Part shown: positions 7,840 through 17,029 of the stretch, piece by piece
Layout of the letters: each line of letters starts with the position of its first letter
How positions within the stretch are numbered: the first letter of the stretch is position 1
Assembly (NCBI RefSeq): GCF_013155295.1
Contig: NZ_JABJXT010000021.1
Coordinates: forward strand, 1 to 64,000
From: Pseudogemmobacter hezensis
GTDB lineage: Bacteria; Pseudomonadota; Alphaproteobacteria; Rhodobacterales; Rhodobacteraceae
Length of the DNA: 64,000 nucleotides
Direction: 5' to 3'
The notes under the pieces: model-generated
Told to the model about the DNA's origin: nothing
Seen by the model: only the letters and a program-made list of their open reading frames with translations
Database searches by the model: none
Made by a program: the position numbers and the translations under genes

Positions 7840-9048
7840 ATGACAGATGGCATTAACGCCACCTTCGTCATCTCCTGGGCACAGACAGAAGCAGATGGCT
7901 ATTCCCCGGCCCGGCCTGGGGCATTGACCGTAGGCGCCACCTGGCGGTGGAGCGGATCCGCGTTGCGCATGGATGCGTCGCGCGATGTTTTGCTTCTGGA
8001 TGATGCGCAGGGCATGGCAGAGCTGCGGCAAAGCGCCGCCCGCGCCGCCCGGCGGCTGATTGGCAGGGATGACCTGCCCACGCGCCGCAAGGCCCTGCGG
8101 GGGCAGGCCGGCAGGCTGCGCGAGACGGGTTTCCCGGCCAATGGCGCGGCTGATCGCAGCCTGGACGGTCAGGTGCCAGAGGATGGCTTTATCCTGACCG
8201 ATGGCACCCGTTGCTGGACCGCGGTGATCCTGCCTGCGGTGCCGGATGGGGGCGATCTGCCGGGGGCGGGTCTTGCAGTGACTTTGCAAGACCGGATGCG
8301 GGGGGCCTTGCTTGCCTTTCAGGGCGGGATGCCGCCCGTGGCAACTGACCTTTGGGTGGTGCGCTGCGGTGCTGTTCTGGCCGCATCGGGCGCTGCGCTT
8401 CTGGCGGAACGTCAGGCCCATAGCCGCGCCCGCGCGACCGCAGGCGGCGTGGTCTGCTTTATCGGCGGCACCCGGATCAGAACGCCCGGCGGCGCCAAAG
8501 CAGTCGAGGCGCTGCGCCCCGGCGATCTGGTTCTGACCCGCGACAATGGCCCGCAAGAGGTGCTCTGGACCGGCAGCCGCCATATGTCCGGTGCCCGCCT
8601 GCATGCGCTGCCGCATCTGCGGCCGATTCGCATCTGCGAAGGGGCGCTTGGGCCTGGCCGCCCTGATGGCGATTTGCTGGTCTCTCCGTCGCACCGGATC
8701 CTGATGCGCGGGCCGCAGGCGCGGGCCCTTTTCAACTGCGACGAAGTGCTGGTGCGGGCTGCCGATCTGATCGACGACTTCCGGATCCGCACCGATCTGT
8801 CGCGGCGCGAGTTCCGCTATCATCACATCATGCTTTCGCGCCACGAGATCCTCTTTGCCAATGGGGTTGAGGCTGACAGCTTCCACCCCGGCGAGGCCGA
8901 TCCGATGGGGCTGGCGGCGGATGATCACGACGCTTTGCTGCAGCTGATGCCGGGCCTGCATGATGATCCGATGGGCTATGGCGATTTTGCCCGACGCATG
9001 CTGACTTTGTCCGAGGCGGCGCTGCTGCGTTATGACAGCCAGCACTGA
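7840..9048 (+). CDS. Hint-domain (Hedgehog/intein) protein
   Basis: The 402-residue protein has an N-terminal region of about 200 residues without recognisable domain and a C-terminal Hint_2-type domain. The splice-type nucleophile motif is present as VVCFIGGTRIRTPGG near residue 206, followed by VEALRPGDLVLTRDNGP, the block-B-like LLVSPSHRIL near 285 and the C-terminal IMLSRHEILFANGVEADSFHPG. Rhodobacteria carry many such proteins, often on secreted or surface proteins. Here there is no signal peptide and no adhesin repeats, so it may be autoprocessing but its target is unknown. Start ATG 7840 has only a weak AGG upstream. The AT-rich stretch just before it could hold the promoter. Confidence 0.75.
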   Translation: MTDGINATFVISWAQTEADGYSPARPGALTVGATWRWSGSALRMDASRDVLLLDDAQGMAELRQSAARAARRLIGRDDLPTRRKALRGQAGRLRETGFPANGAADRSLDGQVPEDGFILTDGTRCWTAVILPAVPDGGDLPGAGLAVTLQDRMRGALLAFQGGMPPVATDLWVVRCGAVLAASGAALLAERQAHSRARATAGGVVCFIGGTRIRTPGGAKAVEALRPGDLVLTRDNGPQEVLWTGSRHMSGARLHALPHLRPIRICEGALGPGRPDGDLLVSPSHRILMRGPQARALFNCDEVLVRAADLIDDFRIRTDLSRREFRYHHIMLSRHEILFANGVEADSFHPGEADPMGLAADDHDALLQLMPGLHDDPMGYGDFARRMLTLSEAALLRYDSQH

Positions 9049-9400
9049 GGCGGGCGGCATTAAGGCGACCTGCGCTGAAGCGGCCCCCCGCGCTGAAACG
9101 GTCGCCGGTGTCTGCGGCCGGCCCGCCTGGGCCTGCAGGCGGTTGACAGGGCCACGGGGCTCTGTATAAGCGCGCCAGGATCCCGGGTTCACGCCCGGGG
9201 TTTTCCATTGGTGTTGGTGGCTTTCGCAAGAAATGCCCTGTCGCCCCCGGCCGCAGCCCCGCAAAGGACTGCTGGCCCTGCGCAAAGCGCTGCTTTGCAA
9301 AGCTCCGGGGGAGAGGACAACGCCCTTCATGGCCCGAAAGGGCAGTCTGTCGCCTCGCCCATCCACGGGTGGATCGGGGCAAAACCTGAAGGAGATCAGC
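9049..9400 (+). promoter_or_regulatory. rpsD promoter and 5' leader
   Basis: A good sigma-70-type promoter is visible: TTGACA at 9143-9148, 16-bp spacer, TATAAG at 9165-9170. Transcription would give a leader of about 225 bases before rpsD. It contains an early GC-rich hairpin (CCCGGG-TTCACG-CCCGGG near 9182-9199). The ribosomal protein S4 binds its own mRNA leader in some bacteria; such autoregulation here is inference. No gene is seen in this stretch. Confidence 0.65.
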
Positions 9401-10021
9401 GTGACCAAACGGACCGCTGCCAAGTACAAAATCGACCGCCGTATGGGCGAAAACATCTGGGGCCGCGCCAAGTCGCCGCTCAACAAGCGTGAATATGGCC
9501 CCGGCCAGCACGGTCAGCGCCGCAAGGGCAAGCTGTCGGACTTCGGTACCCAGCTGCGCGCCAAGCAAAAGCTGAAAGGCTACTACGGCGATCTGACCGA
9601 AAAGCAATTCCGCCGCATCTACTCTGACGCAGAGCGCGTTACGGGCGATACCGGTGAGAACCTGGTTGGTCTGCTGGAGCGTCGCCTCGACGCGCTGGTC
9701 TACCGCGCCAAATTCGTTGCCACCATCTTCGCGGCACGTCAGTTCGTGAACCACGGCCACGTGCTGGTGAACGGCAAGTCGGTCAATATCGCGTCCTACC
9801 GTCTGCGCGAAGGCGATGTGGTTTCGGTGCGTGAAAAGTCGCGGCAGCTGGCGATCATCGCCGAAGCAATCGCTCTGACCGAGCGTGACGTTCCCGACTA
9901 TGTCGAAGTCGACCATCAGAAACTGACCGCGAAATTCGTGCGCACCCCGGCTCTGTCGGATGTGCCCTATCCGGTCGTGATGGAACCGAACCTCGTGGTC
10001 GAATACTACGCGAAAAACTGA
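9401..10021 (+). CDS. rpsD: 30S ribosomal protein S4
   Basis: Primary 16S rRNA-binding protein of the small subunit body, also involved in decoding accuracy. The 206-residue product matches the family length. It shows the N-terminal [31 protein letters not shown] near 30, and the S4 RNA-binding domain from about residue 96 ([12 protein letters not shown]...[12 protein letters not shown]). The start is GTG 9401, with AAGGAGA six bases upstream; the upstream in-frame ATG at 9233 would add 56 unrelated residues within the leader. It is monocistronic, bounded by its own promoter and a strong terminator. Confidence 0.97.
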   Translation: MTKRTAAKYKIDRRMGENIWGRAKSPLNKREYGPGQHGQRRKGKLSDFGTQLRAKQKLKGYYGDLTEKQFRRIYSDAERVTGDTGENLVGLLERRLDALVYRAKFVATIFAARQFVNHGHVLVNGKSVNIASYRLREGDVVSVREKSRQLAIIAEAIALTERDVPDYVEVDHQKLTAKFVRTPALSDVPYPVVMEPNLVVEYYAKN

Positions 10022-10030
10022 TTTCAGCCG

Positions 10031-10111
10031 GATCCTGGTTTTCGAAACCAGGATCTCTGGATCAGAGCATACAAAAAAGGCCGCGCCCCCGGGTGCGGCC
10101 TTTTTCTTTTT
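10031..10111 (+). terminator. rpsD transcription terminator region
   Basis: Directly after rpsD a perfect 11-bp hairpin (GATCCTGGTTT, loop TCG, AAACCAGGATC; 10031-10055) is followed by a classical intrinsic terminator at 10073-10111: an A-run, a GGCCGC-type GC stem around a CCCCC loop, and TTTTTCTTTTTT. Confidence 0.85.
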
Positions 10112-10340
10112 TCCGCGCGCTTGCGTCAGACGGGGAAAAGGCTCGCCGATAGAAAAAGGCGTCCGCCCCAGCCCGCTGAGCCAGCCAATCCGCCGAGCCA
10201 ACCCGTCCCCTGGGGCAGTCGGACGGCCGGGCAAGGAGCATGCGGGTCGATGGCCGGGTCGATGGCCGGGGCGGGGTGGGATGGACCGGGTGTGACGGAC
10301 CGGGTGTGAGACCGGGCGCGATGGATCGGGCGCTGTCCCC
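10112..10340. repeat. Spacer with two pairs of tandem repeats
   Basis: No gene is seen. Two tandem duplications stand close together: GGGTCGATGGCC twice (10244-10267) and a 14-bp unit GGACCGGGTGTGAC/G twice (10283-10310). They abut the 3' end of the YhaN-like gene. Confidence 0.6.
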
Positions 10341-13300
10341 TCAGGCGGCGTTCAGCGCGATCACATTGGCCTCAGGGCAGACCTTGCGGGCGATATCGCA
10401 CAGGTGTTGGTGATGGGTCAGATAGATCACCTGGCCGAGGCGCGACATATCTGCCAGCAGCGAAAAGGCTGCCGCAGAACGCTGGTCATCAAAGGGCTCC
10501 ATGATGTCATCGGCGATAAAGGGCACCGTCGGGCGGCTTTGTGCCAGTTCGTGATAGCCCGCGATGCGCAGCGCCAGATAAAGCTGAAAACGGGTGCCCT
10601 TTGACATTGCGCTTGCCAGTTTCGCACCGCCCCCCACCGCACTGCCCCGCACCCCACCGGGCCCGGCTGCAGATAGCGCGACCAGCACTTCCTGGCTGCC
10701 GTCGGGCTGGGCTGCCAGCCCGGAATAGGCGCCACAGCTCAGCTGGCGGAAGGTCTCTGACGCGCAGCTGAGCATGGTGCTGCGATGCTGATCCCGAAAG
10801 CGGCGCAGGCCGGTTTCCAGCGCGATCAGGCCGAAACGGTCGGCCAGATGTGCGCTCGTGCGCTCGCGCATGTCGAGAAGCAGGGTCTCGCGGCTGGCGG
10901 CGATGCGGGCCAGGGCATCATCGCCGTCAATGGCATCGAGGCGCTGGCGGGCCTCAAGATGGACGGCCAGGCGGCGCTCGGTTTCGTCGCGCAACAGCTG
11001 ATGGTCGGTCTGCAGGCGGGCAATGTCCTGGCGCAGCGTGGCTGCGTCCTGATCGGGGCCGGGGGCGGGGCGGTCAGCCAGCTCTGCCTGCAGCGCGGCA
11101 ATGTCATGGCGCAGCATGGCCGCTTTGCGACAGGCCGCGATATGGCTGGCAAGATCATCGCCTCCGGCTGCGGCGGCCTCTTCCTGCCAGCCCAGCGGCG
11201 CGGCCAGGGCCTGCATTTCAGCGGTGCAGGCGGCAAGGGCACGCTGATCCTGCGCGTCCTGCTGCTGCTCCTGGGTGATCTGAGCAGACAGTCTTTCATG
11301 GTCGCGTGCATGATCCCCGGCGCGGCGCAGGCGGGCCATAAGATCGGCCCAGGGCCCGTCTGACGGCTGCTGCAGCGCCTGCAGCACGGCGGCTTTGGCG
11401 TCAACAAAGCGCTGGCGATTGGCCTGCATTTTTTCGATACGGTCCTGCAGGCTGGCTGCGGCCCGCACCTCATTGCCCAGCTGGTCCAGCAGATCCAGCA
11501 AGGTGCCATGGCCTGCATCACCATCGCTGAGGCCTGCAAGAATGCTGCCTTTGGCGGCCTCTTGCCAGGCCTTTTTCCAGGTTTCCAGCGCGGCCCGGGC
11601 GTCTTGCGCGGCCCCGATCCGCTCGCGCAGGTCAGAGGTCAGGGACTGCAGCCGCTGGCGGGCCTCGCGGCGTTGCCCGGCTGCCCCGATCCGCGCGATG
11701 GCGCGGGACAAGAGGGTCTCATAGCGCACCGCTGCCGGGCCGGGCGCCGCATCCGGGGCGGTTGGCAGCGCCGTTTCCAGCGCCTGGCAGGCGGCTACCA
11801 GCGCCGCGTTGCAGCGCTGAAGCGCGGTTTGCGCCTCGGCCTGCGCGGCAAGCGCGGTCAGGGCGGCGTTGCGCCGCAGCAGCCATTGGGCAAGATCGCC
11901 GGGGCTGGCATCTGTCAGCCCCAGGGCGGCCCCGGCCGCCGCGACTTCGGCCCGGGCCATGTCACCATCGCGGATCGCCCCGGCAAGCCGGGCTTCGGCC
12001 TGATGAAGGCGGGCGGATATGGCCTCTTGCACGGCCTGGGCCAGCGCCTCGCGCCGGGCCCCGGCGATTGCCTCGGCCAGCAGGGCAGAGATCTGGTCAT
12101 CCTCGCGCAGGGCGGCCTCGAACTGCCGGGCGCTGGCCGCAGAGAGATCGGCCAGATGCGCCGCCCAGAGCTTTTCGCGCAGGCTGCGTGCGGCGGCGGC
12201 CTTTGCAAGGGTGATGCCGGTCGCCGCCTGGGCTGCGCCCTGGTCCGCGGTCTCGGCCTGCAGCCGGGCAAGGTCACCGCGCAGGGCTGTGGCCTCGCGC
12301 CGGGCGTCCTGGCCGAGGTCATCGGCAGCGCTGATTGCCTTTTCCCACCGCGCCAGCTGCGGCTCTTGCGGGACGGCGAGCGCGGCCAGCGCTTTGCCAT
12401 CCCCCTGCCAGGGAGTCAGTGCCGCCAGCGCCGTCTGCAATTCCGCCGCGGTCTGATCCTGCACCTTTTGCGCCCTGGCCAGCGCCTCTGCGGGGTCTTG
12501 CTGCCGCAGGCGTGCCACCAGCGCCTCAAGCGCGGCTTCATCCGTGTCGCGGGCCGGGCCCCCCGCCTGATCTGCACCAGCGGTCTGATCTGCACCAGTG
12601 GTCTGATCCGGCATCGCCAGCCGCTCGCGCTCGCGCAGCATCAGGTCATTGGCCTTGCGGGCCTCTGCCTCGCTTGCCGCCAGCGCCGCCAGCAGGCCCG
12701 AGCGTTGCGCAAGCAGCCCGCGCAGCGCGGCGATCCGGTCATTGCCGAGACAAAGCTCAGCAGGCGCTGCCCCCTGCTGTTGCCCCAGCTGTGCCATCAG
12801 CGCCTCCAGCCGCCTGCGGGCCTCATCGGCCTCATCAAGGCGGCGGGGGATGTCTTTGCTGGCGCTGTCATGATCGGGGCGCAGCGCCTCGGCGGCGTCG
12901 ATCGCGCCAGCCTGGGCAAGGACCGCGCTGTCCAGCGGCAAAGCGTCCCGCTCGTCCTGCAGACCCTGCAGGCGCAGCGCCCGGTCGCGGATGCGCGCGG
13001 CCAGATCGCGCCTTTGGGTGCCAAGGCGCATGAAGGCCGCCTCGGTTTCGGCGCTGGCATCGGGCAGATGGCGGATCGGTTGCAGCTGGTCCTCAAGCCG
13101 CGCGATCCGGGCGGTCAGCGGCAGCACGCTTTCCAGCCGGGCCAGCTGGTCAAGCCGGGCCTGCAGCGCCTCTTCATCGGCGCGGGCGGCGCGCCAGGCC
13201 TCTTCGGCGGCCCCGGCCTCGCGGGTCAGTTTTTGCAGGGCGCTGGCGCTGACCTCAAGATCGCGGCGCTGCCTGTCCAGATCCGCCAGCTGCTTTTTCG

Positions 13301-13859
13301 CATCATAAAGCCAGCCGCTGCGTTTGCCGCTGCGGTGGAAACGGTCCAGCTGGCTGCGCATCGCCTCAAGCCCAGGGGCCAGCCCGGCCAGCCCCGCACT
13401 GGCGGAAAACAGCATCTCGCCCAGATCGCCACGGCTTGCCAGGATGCCGTCGCCGCCCTTTTCAAGCGTCTCATCATCCAGCGAGAACATCGCCGCATAG
13501 CCCTCACGCGACAGCCCGCCCAGCATGGCCTGCAGGCTGGCCTCGGGCAGAGGGGCGTCATGGCGGTCAAAGAGGCTGGCGCCGCTGCGCTTCAGCCGGC
13601 GCAGGGTCTGGCGGCTGCCCGCATGGCTGAGTTCGGCGCCGATCTGCATCGTGGGGCCGGGGTGCAAAAAGTCATAGCGGCTGCGCAGAGGAATCCCGAA
13701 CAGCAGATCCAGCCATGCGGAAAACAGGGTGGATTTCCCCGCTTCATTGCCACCATAGACGATATGCAGATCTGTTCCGCCCGGGGTGGGCTGGGCAAAA
13801 GTCAGGCTTTTGTCGGTAAAATGCCCGTAACGGGTCAGGTCCAGCCGTTCGAGCCGCAT
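10341..13859 (-). CDS. YhaN-like SMC-type ATPase of a nuclease complex
   Basis: A 1172-residue P-loop ATPase of the RecF/SbcC/Rad50 type. The N-terminal half-site has Walker A GGNEAGKSTL near residue 36 and the YhaN-type AAA_27 region up to about 200. A very long Ala/Arg/Leu/Gln-rich coiled-coil follows (about 200-1020). The C-terminal half-site has a degenerate signature (MSKGTRFQLYLALRIA), Walker B VPFIADDIMEPFDD and H-loop YLTHHQHL. Its start overlaps the stop of the upstream phosphoesterase (TGATG), so the two are cotranslated and likely form an SbcCD/Mre11-Rad50-like complex processing DNA ends. A small in-frame duplication (CTGATCTGCACCAG-type unit near 12565-12600) lies in the coiled coil. 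Confidence 0.8.
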   Translation of the reverse strand: MRLERLDLTRYGHFTDKSLTFAQPTPGGTDLHIVYGGNEAGKSTLFSAWLDLLFGIPLRSRYDFLHPGPTMQIGAELSHAGSRQTLRRLKRSGASLFDRHDAPLPEASLQAMLGGLSREGYAAMFSLDDETLEKGGDGILASRGDLGEMLFSASAGLAGLAPGLEAMRSQLDRFHRSGKRSGWLYDAKKQLADLDRQRRDLEVSASALQKLTREAGAAEEAWRAARADEEALQARLDQLARLESVLPLTARIARLEDQLQPIRHLPDASAETEAAFMRLGTQRRDLAARIRDRALRLQGLQDERDALPLDSAVLAQAGAIDAAEALRPDHDSASKDIPRRLDEADEARRRLEALMAQLGQQQGAAPAELCLGNDRIAALRGLLAQRSGLLAALAASEAEARKANDLMLRERERLAMPDQTTGADQTAGADQAGGPARDTDEAALEALVARLRQQDPAEALARAQKVQDQTAAELQTALAALTPWQGDGKALAALAVPQEPQLARWEKAISAADDLGQDARREATALRGDLARLQAETADQGAAQAATGITLAKAAAARSLREKLWAAHLADLSAASARQFEAALREDDQISALLAEAIAGARREALAQAVQEAISARLHQAEARLAGAIRDGDMARAEVAAAGAALGLTDASPGDLAQWLLRRNAALTALAAQAEAQTALQRCNAALVAACQALETALPTAPDAAPGPAAVRYETLLSRAIARIGAAGQRREARQRLQSLTSDLRERIGAAQDARAALETWKKAWQEAAKGSILAGLSDGDAGHGTLLDLLDQLGNEVRAAASLQDRIEKMQANRQRFVDAKAAVLQALQQPSDGPWADLMARLRRAGDHARDHERLSAQITQEQQQDAQDQRALAACTAEMQALAAPLGWQEEAAAAGGDDLASHIAACRKAAMLRHDIAALQAELADRPAPGPDQDAATLRQDIARLQTDHQLLRDETERRLAVHLEARQRLDAIDGDDALARIAASRETLLLDMRERTSAHLADRFGLIALETGLRRFRDQHRSTMLSCASETFRQLSCGAYSGLAAQPDGSQEVLVALSAAGPGGVRGSAVGGGAKLASAMSKGTRFQLYLALRIAGYHELAQSRPTVPFIADDIMEPFDDQRSAAAFSLLADMSRLGQVIYLTHHQHLCDIARKVCPEANVIALNAA

Positions 13860-15145
13860 CAGAGCCCCTCATCCTGTGCCGAGCCGCTGCGGGTCAGCCG
13901 CGCCAGCATCAGCGGCACCCCCTGGGCCAGCAGATCCTGGCAGATCCGCCGCATCTCATCGGGGTCCTGGCCCAGAATATCGCGCAGCTCATGGGGCAGA
14001 TCGCGCAACAGCTCTTGTGCGGTGGTCTCCAGGGCTGCGGCCATCGCAGGGTCGTCGGGCAGGTCATCAAGCACGCTGCGCACAAGGCCTGCGGGCAGGT
14101 CGGCCCCCGCCATATCGGTGGCCCCCTGCGCAGTGACCTGCAGTTCAAGCCGGTCGATCCAGACCCGGGCCGAGGCCGCAAAAGCGCGGGCCTCTTCGCT
14201 CAGACGGTCGGCGTCGCGCCTGATCCGCCAGGCCAGCGGTGTGGCACCCTGCAACACCGGGCGCAGCACCAGGTGTTCTTCCTGGCGGGGCGCCCCGGCG
14301 GCCTGGGCAATCAGCGCCTGCAGACCTGCAAGCAGCTCTGGCCAGTCGCCAAAGGGGCTGCAATCCAGCACGGCACGCTCAAACCGCAGCGCGGCCACGG
14401 ATCGCGGCTCCTGGGTCAGCGAATTGTCATCGGCAACCGTGACCAGCGTCACCGAGGCCGGGCCTGCCTCGCCAATGTCGCGGCCCTGGGGGATGCCGGG
14501 CATGACGATTGTCGCCCGCCCCTGATGCACGGCGCGACGGTGGATATGGCCAAGCGCCCAATAGTCATAGCCATGCGCCTCAAGCGCGGTGATGCTGCAG
14601 GGCGCGTAATTGTCATGGCCGGGGCTGCCATTCAGGCTGGTGTGCATCATGCCGATATTGAAAGCGCCGGGCAGCGGCGCGGGATAGCGCGGCAAGAGGC
14701 TTTCACTGGCATGCGGTTCACGAAAGCTGAGGCCGTGAATGGCGATCCTCTGGCCACCTTCGGTGCCGTCATGGGTGAAGACCTCGCTGCCGGGGCGGGC
14801 GCCGAACAGATGGGTATTCGCGGGCAGCTCTAACTCGCCGGTCTGCCGGGCCAGCGCGTCATGATTGCCACGGATGATAAAGCAGCGAATGCCCGCCGCC
14901 TGCAGGCGCAAAAGCTCTTGCTTCAGAAAGCGCGGCGTCCTGGTCGAGCTGTGGGTGCCATCCCACAGATCGCCTGCGATCAGCAGGAAGGCCACCGCCT
15001 CATCGATGCACAGATCAATCAGTCGCGAAAAAGCCGTGCGTGAGGCCACCCCGACCTCGCGGGCGAGATCCGGGTCACGCAGCGCAATGGCGCTGAGAGG
15101 GGCATCGAGATGCAGGTCAGCGGTATGGATGAAGCGAAAGCTCAA
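13859..15145 (-). CDS. YhaO-like metallophosphoesterase (DNA exonuclease)
   Basis: A 428-residue calcineurin-like phosphoesterase of the SbcD/Mre11/YhaO type. Metal-binding motifs are in order: HTADLHLD near residue 6, IAGDLWDG near 53, IIRGNHD near 84, HTSLNG near 157 and LGHIHRR near 185. The C-terminal half probably contacts the ATPase. Family members begin at the (M)SFRFIHTADLHLD motif, which corresponds to TTG 15145 with GGGA seven bases upstream; ATG 15226 would add 27 residues and has no Shine-Dalgarno. It is followed by the YhaN-like gene with a one-base overlap, indicating a two-gene operon. Confidence 0.8.
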   Translation of the reverse strand: MSFRFIHTADLHLDAPLSAIALRDPDLAREVGVASRTAFSRLIDLCIDEAVAFLLIAGDLWDGTHSSTRTPRFLKQELLRLQAAGIRCFIIRGNHDALARQTGELELPANTHLFGARPGSEVFTHDGTEGGQRIAIHGLSFREPHASESLLPRYPAPLPGAFNIGMMHTSLNGSPGHDNYAPCSITALEAHGYDYWALGHIHRRAVHQGRATIVMPGIPQGRDIGEAGPASVTLVTVADDNSLTQEPRSVAALRFERAVLDCSPFGDWPELLAGLQALIAQAAGAPRQEEHLVLRPVLQGATPLAWRIRRDADRLSEEARAFAASARVWIDRLELQVTAQGATDMAGADLPAGLVRSVLDDLPDDPAMAAALETTAQELLRDLPHELRDILGQDPDEMRRICQDLLAQGVPLMLARLTRSGSAQDEGL

Positions 15146-15349
15146 GGGCCAGTCCCAGGGGGCAGGGGGTGTGGTCTGAAATATGGAACCTTGCGCATCC
15201 TGCGGCAAGGGGGATGCGGGCGGCATCGCAGAGAGGGCGCTGCAGGCCAGTGTCGGGGCTGCGACAGATCGCTCAGGCCCGCGCTTTGTGCTTTTCTTTA
15301 CGCAAAGCACCGCTAATAAGCGGCGATGCAACCAGGAGAGAGCCGCAGC

Positions 15350-15880
15350 ATGACCCCCCCCAGCCCCGTTGAAAAGGCCTTTGAGAAGCTGCTGTTCGGC
15401 AGCCGCTGGCTGATGGCACCGATGTATCTGGGCCTGGTGGTCAGCCTGGTGATGCTGGTGTTCATCTTTGGCCGCGACATTGTCTATTACGTGCCGAAGC
15501 TGCCGAATATGAACTCGGAAGATGTGATCCTTGTCGCGCTGACGCTGATCGACATCACCCTGGCGGCCAATCTGGTGCTGATCGTGATGTTTGCGGGCTA
15601 TGAGAATTTCGTCTCGCGCCTTGATGTCGACAGTGAGGATCGCCCCGGCTGGATGGGCAAGGTCGATTTCGGCGGGCTGAAGATGAAGCTGATCGCCTCG
15701 ATCGTGGCGATTTCGGGCATTTCGCTGCTGAAACGCTTCATGGCAATCGGTGACACCCGCACCCTCGACCCCAATGAGCTGTATTGGATGGTCGTCATCC
15801 ATATCACCTTTGTGCTTTCGGGCGTGCTGATGGCGCTGATGGACTGGTTCCAGGCCAAATCCTATTCGAACCGGAAATAA
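15350..15880 (+). CDS. YqhA/UPF0114 family membrane protein
   Basis: A 176-residue inner-membrane protein of the TIGR00645 (YqhA) family: EKLLFGSRWLMAPMYLGL at residues 11-28, then four predicted helices, with the conserved ENFVSRLD and GLKMKLIASIVAISGI loops between. Start ATG 15350 has GGAGAG at nine bases; an in-frame ATG at 15326 lies upstream of that ribosome-binding site and is less likely. Function in the family is unknown. It is transcribed toward hisC with a 63-base gap. Confidence 0.85.
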   Translation: MTPPSPVEKAFEKLLFGSRWLMAPMYLGLVVSLVMLVFIFGRDIVYYVPKLPNMNSEDVILVALTLIDITLAANLVLIVMFAGYENFVSRLDVDSEDRPGWMGKVDFGGLKMKLIASIVAISGISLLKRFMAIGDTRTLDPNELYWMVVIHITFVLSGVLMALMDWFQAKSYSNRK

Positions 15881-15943
15881 CATCTCGCCTCTGGCTTTGC
15901 GCCGGGGCTGAGGCTAGAAACCGGACGACAGCAGGAGGCCCCA

Positions 15944-17029
15944 ATGTCAGAAGCGATCATCCCGCAGCCGGGAATCCTTGATATCGCCCTTTATGAGGGC
16001 GGTAAGTCCACGGTTGCGGGGGTGGCGAATGCGGTCAAGCTCTCGTCGAACGAGAATCCCTTTGGCCCGTCAGACCGCGCGAAAGAGGCCTTCCAGCGGG
16101 CGGTTCATACGATGCACCGCTATCCCTCGACCGATCACGCCGCACTGCGCGGCGCGATTGCCGAGGTGCATGACCTTGACCCGGCGCGGGTGATCTGCGG
16201 CGCGGGGTCAGATGAGATCATCAATCTGCTGGTCCAGGCCTATGCCGGCCCGCGCGATGAGGTGATCTTCACCGAACATGGCTTCCTGATGTATCGCATC
16301 TGCGCCCTGGCTGCAGGCGCGACCCCCGTCGAGGTGCCCGAGCGCGAGCGGATGACCAATGTCGATGCGATCCTGCGCGAATGCGGGCCGCGCACGAAAC
16401 TGGTCTTTATCGCCAACCCCAACAACCCGACCGGCACGATGATCGCCCCCGCCGAGGTGGCGCGCCTTGCCGCTGGCCTGCCGCGTCAGGCGATCCTGGT
16501 GCTTGATGGCGCCTATGCCGAATATGTCGAGGAATTCGACGGTGGCCGCGCTTTGATCGAAAGCCGCCAGAATGTGGTGATGACGCGCACCTTCTCAAAG
16601 ATCTACGGGCTGGGCGGCTTGCGAATCGGCTGGGGTTACGGGCCGAAACATATCATCGACGTGCTGAACCGGATCCGGCAGCCCTTCAACCTTTCGACCG
16701 CGCAGCTGGACGCGGCAGAGGCTGCGGTGCGCGACCAGGACTGGGTGGCGAAATCGCGCAGCGAGAATGCGCGGATGCGGGCCTGGCTGGCAGGGGCGCT
16801 GGCCGAGGCCGGGGTGCCCTCGGATGTCTCTGCCGCGAATTTCATCCTGGCGCGGTTTGCCAGCGCCGAAGAGGCCGAGGCCTGCGATGCCTGGCTGCAA
16901 AAGCAGGGGCTGATCGTGCGCCGGGTGACGGGCTACAAACTGCCCAACTGCCTGCGCATCACCGTCGGCGATGAGGCCAGCTGCCGCCGCGTCGCCCATG
17001 CCGTAACCCTGTTCAAGGCACAACAATGA
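15944..17029 (+). CDS. hisC: Histidinol-phosphate / aromatic aminotransferase
   Basis: A 361-residue class I/II PLP-dependent aminotransferase. Visible are the HisC start ([12 protein letters not shown] near 31), [11 protein letters not shown] near 86, NPNNPTG near 160, LDGAYAEY near 186 and the PLP lysine in [18 protein letters not shown] near 215. It converts imidazole-acetol phosphate to histidinol phosphate. Its four-base overlap with the prephenate/arogenate dehydrogenase gene suggests it also, or mainly, transaminates aromatic precursors, as HisC-type enzymes can do. Start ATG has an AGGAGG upstream. Confidence 0.9.
   Translation: MSEAIIPQPGILDIALYEGGKSTVAGVANAVKLSSNENPFGPSDRAKEAFQRAVHTMHRYPSTDHAALRGAIAEVHDLDPARVICGAGSDEIINLLVQAYAGPRDEVIFTEHGFLMYRICALAAGATPVEVPERERMTNVDAILRECGPRTKLVFIANPNNPTGTMIAPAEVARLAAGLPRQAILVLDGAYAEYVEEFDGGRALIESRQNVVMTRTFSKIYGLGGLRIGWGYGPKHIIDVLNRIRQPFNLSTAQLDAAEAAVRDQDWVAKSRSENARMRAWLAGALAEAGVPSDVSAANFILARFASAEEAEACDAWLQKQGLIVRRVTGYKLPNCLRITVGDEASCRRVAHAVTLFKAQQ

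Noticed and set aside
7804-10234. Long minus-strand frames opposite the Hint and rpsD genes
   Set aside because: They overlap well-supported genes including a ribosomal protein and show no motifs.
11508-14525. A 1005-residue open frame on the plus strand
   Set aside because: It is antisense to the yhaN/yhaO-like pair, rich in Arg/Gly/Gln, without family motifs; a GC-rich shadow.
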